Source: Apodemus sylvaticus
Taxonomy: Eukaryota; Chordata; Mammalia; Rodentia; Muridae
Length of the DNA: 64,000 nucleotides
Assembly: GCF_947179515.1 (NCBI RefSeq)
Contig: NC_067488.1
Location: forward strand, 38,761,842-38,825,841
Direction of reading: 5' to 3'
Of this stretch, positions 58,888-64,000 are shown in pieces. Position numbers and translations under genes: made by a program. Below the pieces are notes generated by a model that worked only from the letters and a program-made list of their open reading frames with translations, made no database searches and had not been told where the DNA came from. Within the stretch, counting starts at the first letter, position 1. Every line of letters begins with the position of its first letter.

Positions 58888-59261
58888 AAAGTGGTGTTTT
58901 TTTTTCATCTAAGATGAGAATATTTTGTGAATTGAAAAGTGATATAGAAAACCTTTACTTAATGAAAAGTCCTCAATTTGAACAGTATTCTCCCAGCCAA
59001 ATGGAGGTAATGTTGAGCCTTTGTTATGTGACTGTCTCATACTTGAGATCATTCATTTGTTTACCCAGTCTCTTATCCAGTAAGTCATTCAATACTTGCT
59101 CCTTCTAGGAGCCAAGAAAATAATGAGGAGAGGAGACAGACTAGACTCAACAAGATGTTTTGTTTTTAGCCCAAATAGATCATTTTTGATACCTGAGAAC
59201 AGTTACTGATTATATTAATGTCATTTGCAAACTGGATTTTTAGAAAAATGGTGCCAATATT
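58888..59261. other. Unique intergenic DNA
   Basis: No gene or repeat recognised. Confidence 0.4.
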
Positions 59262-59751
59262 TCTTTCTTTTTTTTCCTTAAATTTTTTTATTCGATATAT
59301 TTTTATTTCCTTTTCAAATGATTTCCCTTTTTCTGGCTTCCCACTCCCCAAAAGTCCCATAAGCCCTCTTCCCTCCCCCTGTTCTCCCACCCACCCCTTC
59401 CCACTTCCCTGTTCTGGTATTGCCCTATACTGCTACGCTGAGTCTTTCCATAACTAGGGGCCACTCCTCTGTTCTTCATGTACCTCATTTGATGTGTGGA
59501 TTATGTTTTGGGTATTTCAATTTTCTAGGCTAATATCCACTTATTAGTGAGTGCATACCATGATTGATCTTTTGAGACTGGGTTACCTCACTTAGTATGA
59601 TGCTCTCCAGCTCCATCCATTTGTCTAAGAATTTCATGAATTCATTGTTTCTAATGGCTGAATAGTAAGTACCCCATTGTGTATATATACCACATTTTTT
59701 TTTATCCATTCCTCTGTTGAGGGATAACTGGGTTCTTTCCAGTTTCTGGCT
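59262..59751 (-). mobile_element. Young 5'-truncated L1
   Basis: The minus strand carries a rat-type 3' UTR with its tail at the left ('tttttttattcgatatattt') and the last part of ORF2, ending at 'gttctttccagtttctggct'. The ORF2 end is open from 59820 to 59530 in a frame that begins outside the element. It lacks everything upstream. No duplication of the flank is obvious. Confidence 0.88.
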
Positions 59752-62144
59752 GGAATAGGGCTGTAAGGGTAGGGGGTTCATGGGAATGTGTTTCAGCAAA
59801 GGAAGAGGCTGACCTTTCAAATCCTCATAACAATGGCTCCAACTGATTCTAAGCTGTTTTGCTTCTAAGGTATTCCTTCAGAGCATCCTGTTGGGGGCAG
59901 GGAAGGAGCTTGGCTTGTACCTTTGTGTTATTTAGTCAATGAAGGTGGGTGGTTCTTAAACCCCTTGACTGAGCATGACATGTGCTAGGCTTCTCCTCAT
60001 AGCTCAGGGTAATTGTTCAATTAAGATCTAATGTCCTCCAACATTCTGAGAGATAAAGAAACAAACATTTCAATTATGAATGACAGGATAGAGTATTATA
60101 GTATTCACCATCTGCCATGGTATTAGATCTTCAGGGTTTCTCTTAGTACCTGGCACACATAAGTACTTAATGAGTTAGATTCTAGTGTCCTTAGCAAAAT
60201 CTACTGAGGAAGTTGAAATTTGTGGTAAAATGTTATTGTGAATCTCTGGGGGAATCTTTACCCTTTGCAATTCTCACAAACCTCTACAGAATACCATCAA
60301 TGGTGTTAGACAAACCAAAGTACAGAATGCCCAGTTACAATTTGAATTTCTGAGAAGCAACAAAATATAACTTAGTAAACATGCCGTTTATACTACTTGG
60401 CCTTTGGATGCCTGCACATTTTATATGCACATTTTATTCACATACTATACTTTATTGGTGCTTTTTATTTAAAAAATGATTATTTCTCTGACATTGAAAT
60501 TTAAGATAGTGCATTTTATTTTATTTGGCACTTGGAATATGAGACCAGGGGCCTCAGAATGCTATTTTATATAGTGGTAGTGGCTTGAAAAGTTACCAAC
60601 AGGCCAAGAAATTCAATCAGCCTTTTATAGGATCTGTGCTGATTATTAGTTTTTCATCTTAGGTCTCAGTTGTATACTTTTGTGATTTCTGAATTTCAGG
60701 GAAGTAGAAAAGTTTACATATATTCCTCAAGTCCTTGCCAGGGGCAGGGCTTGGTAGGGAAGCAGAAGATGAAATAGAAACTTTTCTCTCAACCTCCAGC
60801 TACGCCTTCAGCATCTATGACCGGAGCAAGAGTCTTAATCAGCTGTGAGCTCTCACAACAACTCTGGCACCTGTGCCCTACTATTGATTTTTGTTGCTGT
60901 AGCAGCAGCTCTGTGATTCCTGGATTCTATGTAACAACAGTACCCGAGAACTACAACCACCACCACAGGCAGGACTGTGCATCAGTGAGTAGTCAAGACT
61001 GGGTCTCTAGATTGGTAATTTGATCAGATTAGAAACCTTGGAATTATTTCAGAATCATTTAAAATTACATCAGAATACCAGAATACCTGTTAAAGTTTCT
61101 GAGAACTTAGAAGTGTCCAAGAGGTAGTGCTGGACCAATACCCATTTCTTACAGCATTTGTACTTACAGAATTTGTCTTTGAGCACTAATTCTTCCATTT
61201 TCTTACCTAAATCCCTTGTCTTCGCTTCTGAGCCACTTCTAGGCATCATGAGTATCCAGCTAGTAAATAACTCTGTGGCATTACATCCCTTCAGGTCTGA
61301 TCCTGCCATAGACAGATCATGTTACACTGATGACAACTTAGCAGGACTTAGGGATGAAGTCAGATAGAATCTGGATAGAGAAAACTGCAGGGGGGACCCT
61401 CTCAAAGGGTATTTTCCTTAGGCTTACCAGAAAATCCATCAAATCCCCTAAACAATCCCTTACAGAAAGGAACTGTATTGGATTTCTCACTTATTTGTTG
61501 CAAGGATACATGCATTTTAGAAGAAATGAGACATAAAATCCAGGGATCAACATTCATAATTCATCCCTGGCACTATCTCTACTAATAAGAGAAGCCAAAT
61601 GACCAAACATAAAAACAAATTCTGTCAGAGAACAGGCTAGTGAACTTAGGCATTGTTTGATTGTGTGAAAGGGCATATTGGCTAGGGAACATGGACACAT
61701 CTAATACTAAATGACAAGCCTTTTCTTCCTATTTGATTCTGCAAAATGGTATCTGTCATTTCTGTGGTTTGGTGACCACTTAGAATATGTTATTCCTGTT
61801 CTCCAGACTGGGACCAGTTTTAATAATGGCATCTATGAACAAGAAATTGCTGTTCTTAGAAGCTCTCTATAAGCTACTTCCAGAGTATTATTTGTTTTCT
61901 CTATGCAAAATGAGGATTGCATCTAAATTATTTAGTTTCAAATTGAGTGAAGTAGTTTATATATTTTATTGACAATAATCCTATTTACTGGGTCATTGTG
62001 AGAAAAATAAATCAAGCTCTATCTCTTTGGTGACAAAATACACACATCTCATCCTTACATTCACTCATAGTCCAAGCTATGCAAACTGCTGTCCATTACT
62101 GGGTATAAGAAATGTACCCTGAGAGCTTCTAATGGAAAAGGTTA
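59752..62144. other. Mostly unique intergenic DNA
   Basis: No gene is recognised. The stretch 60145-60180 ('gtacctggcacacataagta') resembles the 3' end of MIR. The block 60780-61020 is richer in G+C, but I find no exon, retrocopy or LTR structure. Confidence 0.4.
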
Positions 62145-63110
62145 ATTGATTCTGTTGGTCTTCCCATGAGTTCCCATCCTCTTCAGGGCCTTCAATCTTT
62201 CACCCAACTCTTTCATAAGAGTTCCCAACCTCCAGCCAATGTTTAGCTGTGGGTATCTGCATCTGTTTCAGTTAGCTGCTGGGTAGACCCATAGGATGGT
62301 TCTCAAAATGGTCCAGTCACTAGTCAGTCATTCCTTCAGTCTCCGCTCCATTTTTATACATGCATTTCTTTTAGACAGGACTAATTTTGGGTCAAAAGAT
62401 TTTCATTGGCAGGTTGGTGTCCGTATTTCTCCACTGGAGATCATGTCTGACTTCTGGAGGTGGAATATGGAGGTTCCATATTCCAACTGTTGGTCACTTG
62501 CTTGACTCCTGGGAGTCTCTCTCGTCCTGGGTCTCTTGGACTTCAGCGATAATCCGCCCCCATCCCTAACCCCTGGTAGCTACATAATTCCATTTATTTT
62601 CCTGACCCTTTCAGACTCTCACTTCTCTCTCCCCATGACTGACCTCGCTGTCCTATTCCCTAAATCCTGCCTTCACCCACCAAGGTGCCTCCCTCTCTCT
62701 GCCTCCTATGACTAATTTGTTCCCCCTTCTAAGTGGAATTGAAGCATCCTCACTTGAGACTATTTTCTTGTTTAACTGCTTTGTGTCTATGGATTATATC
62801 ATAGCTATTCTGAACTTTAATATTCACTATTATGCCTATCCTTTTGGGTTTGGGTTACATCACTCAGGATGATGCTTTCTAGTTGTATCCATTTGCTTTC
62901 AAAATTCATGATGTCCAGGTTTTGTACCACATCTTTTTTGTATCTATTCACTGGTTGAGGGACATCTGAGTTGTTTCCTGTTTCTGGCTGTTATGAATAA
63001 AGATGCTAAGAACATAGAGGACCATGTGTCCTTGATGTATGGTGGGGGATCTTTTGGGTATATTCCAAGGAGGGTATACCTGGCTCTTCAGGTAGAAGAA
63101 CTCTTTTCAA
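62145..63110 (-). mobile_element. Old L1 3' UTR and ORF2 end
   Basis: The minus strand carries an older L1. Plus-strand landmarks are 'cttcagggccttcaatcttt', 'ttttagacaggactaatttt', 'gtgactcctgggagtctc'-like text near 62500, 'ttcccccttctaagtggaat' and 'tacatcactcaggatgatgc'. It ends near 'ttccaaggagggtatacctg'. The 3' tail is absent on the left, so both ends are truncated. Confidence 0.8.
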
Positions 63111-63118
63111 TTTCTTTT

Positions 63119-63200
63119 CATTTATCAATGGCATTATTCATTCATCAATGCTATCGTTCACCCATCAATGCCATCATTCATTCATCAATGCTTCTGTTTC
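63119..63200. repeat. 20-bp tandem repeat, four copies
   Basis: Units of about 20 bp around attcatcaatgccatcattc repeat four times with a few substitutions each. It starts directly beside the L1 fragment. Confidence 0.9.
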
Positions 63201-63459
63201 ATTCCTTTGATCCCTTTGTCTTAAATTTGTCCAGTTGAAAATTTTCTTCAAAATTTTAAGTTCAATATATAAAGTATTTAATATGTTTTTGTTTTTAAAA
63301 GTAGCACTTTCTCTTTGACTATTGTTTAACCATGACTGCCTTTGAACTTAATGTAATTTTGGGGGGAGAATAAATATATACTTCATAGACAGAATTCTTC
63401 TGATGGTAAACACAAATGCCACTTTCTATATATAGCACAATATTTGTCATTTTTTAAAG

Positions 63460-63462
<3 letters not shown>

Positions 63463-63496
<34 letters not shown>

Positions 63497-63539
63497 ATAT
63501 ATATAATGTCTGGTATGCATGAGTACTTGTGTGCATGCA

Positions 63540-63571
<32 letters not shown>

Positions 63572-63600
63572 TGTGTGTGTGTGTGCCTCTGTGTGTGTAT
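63463..63600. repeat. (TA)n and (TG)n microsatellites
   Basis: A TA tract (63463-63506) with one phase shift is followed after a short gap by a TG tract (63531-63600). The TG tract adjoins a B3-like SINE and is probably its tail. Confidence 0.95.
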
Positions 63601-63742
63601 ATATGCAGAGTTGAATGTAGAGGCCAGAAGTTGTGTTACATCACCTTAATGCAAGATATAGGAACTGATGGGAATGTAATTCAGGTGTTTTGCAAGTATA
63701 ACAAGCTATCTCAAGCACTAAGCCACGTCTCTAACCCCCTAG
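63601..63742 (-). mobile_element. B3-type SINE
   Basis: 'gaatgtagaggccagaagtt', then 'atgtaattcaggtgttttgc' and 'caagcactaagccacgtctc' followed by taacccc, is the reverse complement of a B3-type SINE. The head is at the right end. It is moderately diverged. Confidence 0.65.
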
Positions 63743-64000
63743 AGTATACTTAGATATATTCCCAGTGTCTTAGTTTTCAAAACACTGTTTTGAGTAACAC
63801 TGTGGCTGTTAGTTTTCTAAGATTTACTTCTGTTAGTTTTTAGTTCCAAATTGTATTTACAGCATACTTGAATCTTACAACTGAGGTGACCTAGTACAAA
63901 GATATGAGTGTATATAAGCCTTTTTGACAACTGAATTAATGTTCACAATATAGCATGTCAACTCATATTCTAATAGCTAGTAAAACCTATGCTAGCTTGA
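63743..64000. other. Unique intergenic DNA
   Basis: No gene or repeat recognised. Confidence 0.4.

Noticed and set aside
60780..61020. Possible exon or CpG-like island
   Set aside because: G+C is only modestly raised, and no splice sites, open frame with homology or CpG cluster could be supported.
63119..63200. Possible CRISPR array
   Set aside because: The units are directly adjacent with no spacers, and the genome is clearly mammalian.

Overview
This window looks like gene-poor, AT-rich intergenic DNA from a murid rodent. Supporting evidence is CpG scarcity, many microsatellites, B1/B2/B3/B4/ID-type SINE remnants, and a large load of LINE-1 (L1) copies of several ages. The least-diverged L1 copies have a 3' UTR in which the ORF2 stop is soon followed by a 'ggccc ctggttctgg' block and an end reading 'catttgaaatgtaaataaa'. 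From memory of rodent L1s this is the rat-type tail rather than the modern mouse L1Md tail, so Rattus is the best guess; this is inference. I find no host protein-coding gene, no rRNA or tRNA gene, no CRISPR array and nothing bacterial. Every long ORF with recognisable similarity is L1 ORF1/ORF2, and the other ORFs are chance or low-complexity frames.

Layout. 1-1400: unsequenced-looking unique AT-rich DNA with no recognised element. 1411-3890: a 5'-inverted L1, ancient L1 remnants and microsatellites. 3.9-10.2 kb: mostly unique DNA with scattered SINEs. 10.35-11.6 kb: a young 5'-truncated L1 with an undamaged ORF2 C-terminus. 11.6-18.8 kb: unique DNA, an old L1 3' UTR, SINEs, an older rodent repeat and an L1 RT fragment. 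18.8-21.5 kb: a 2.3-kb reverse-strand L1 holding a nested L1. 21.5-29.9 kb: a URR1-like DNA transposon piece, a B4-type SINE, an inverted Lx-like L1, a MIR and much unique DNA. 29.9-34.4 kb: a stacked L1 cluster. 34.4-43.1 kb: mostly unique DNA, with an old L1 3' UTR split by a young L1 and an ancient L1 split by a B4-type SINE. 43.2-47.3 kb: two 5'-inverted L1s with target-site duplications. 47.9-48.2 kb: a composite microsatellite. 48.8-54.3 kb: a near-complete old L1 (5' UTR, ORF1, most of ORF2) with a nested younger L1. 54.3-64 kb: an ID-B1 SINE, other repeats, ancient L1, two reverse-strand L1 fragments, and simple repeats.

The strongest observations concern retrotransposition mechanism, not a new gene system. 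Up to five L1 insertions have the twin-priming structure (3' part on the minus strand, 5' part flipped), three of them with target-site duplications I can place to the base. Several L1 break or truncation points also fall near one ORF2 site, around the sequence cagaatggctaag. I saw no convincing evidence of a previously undescribed biological system.
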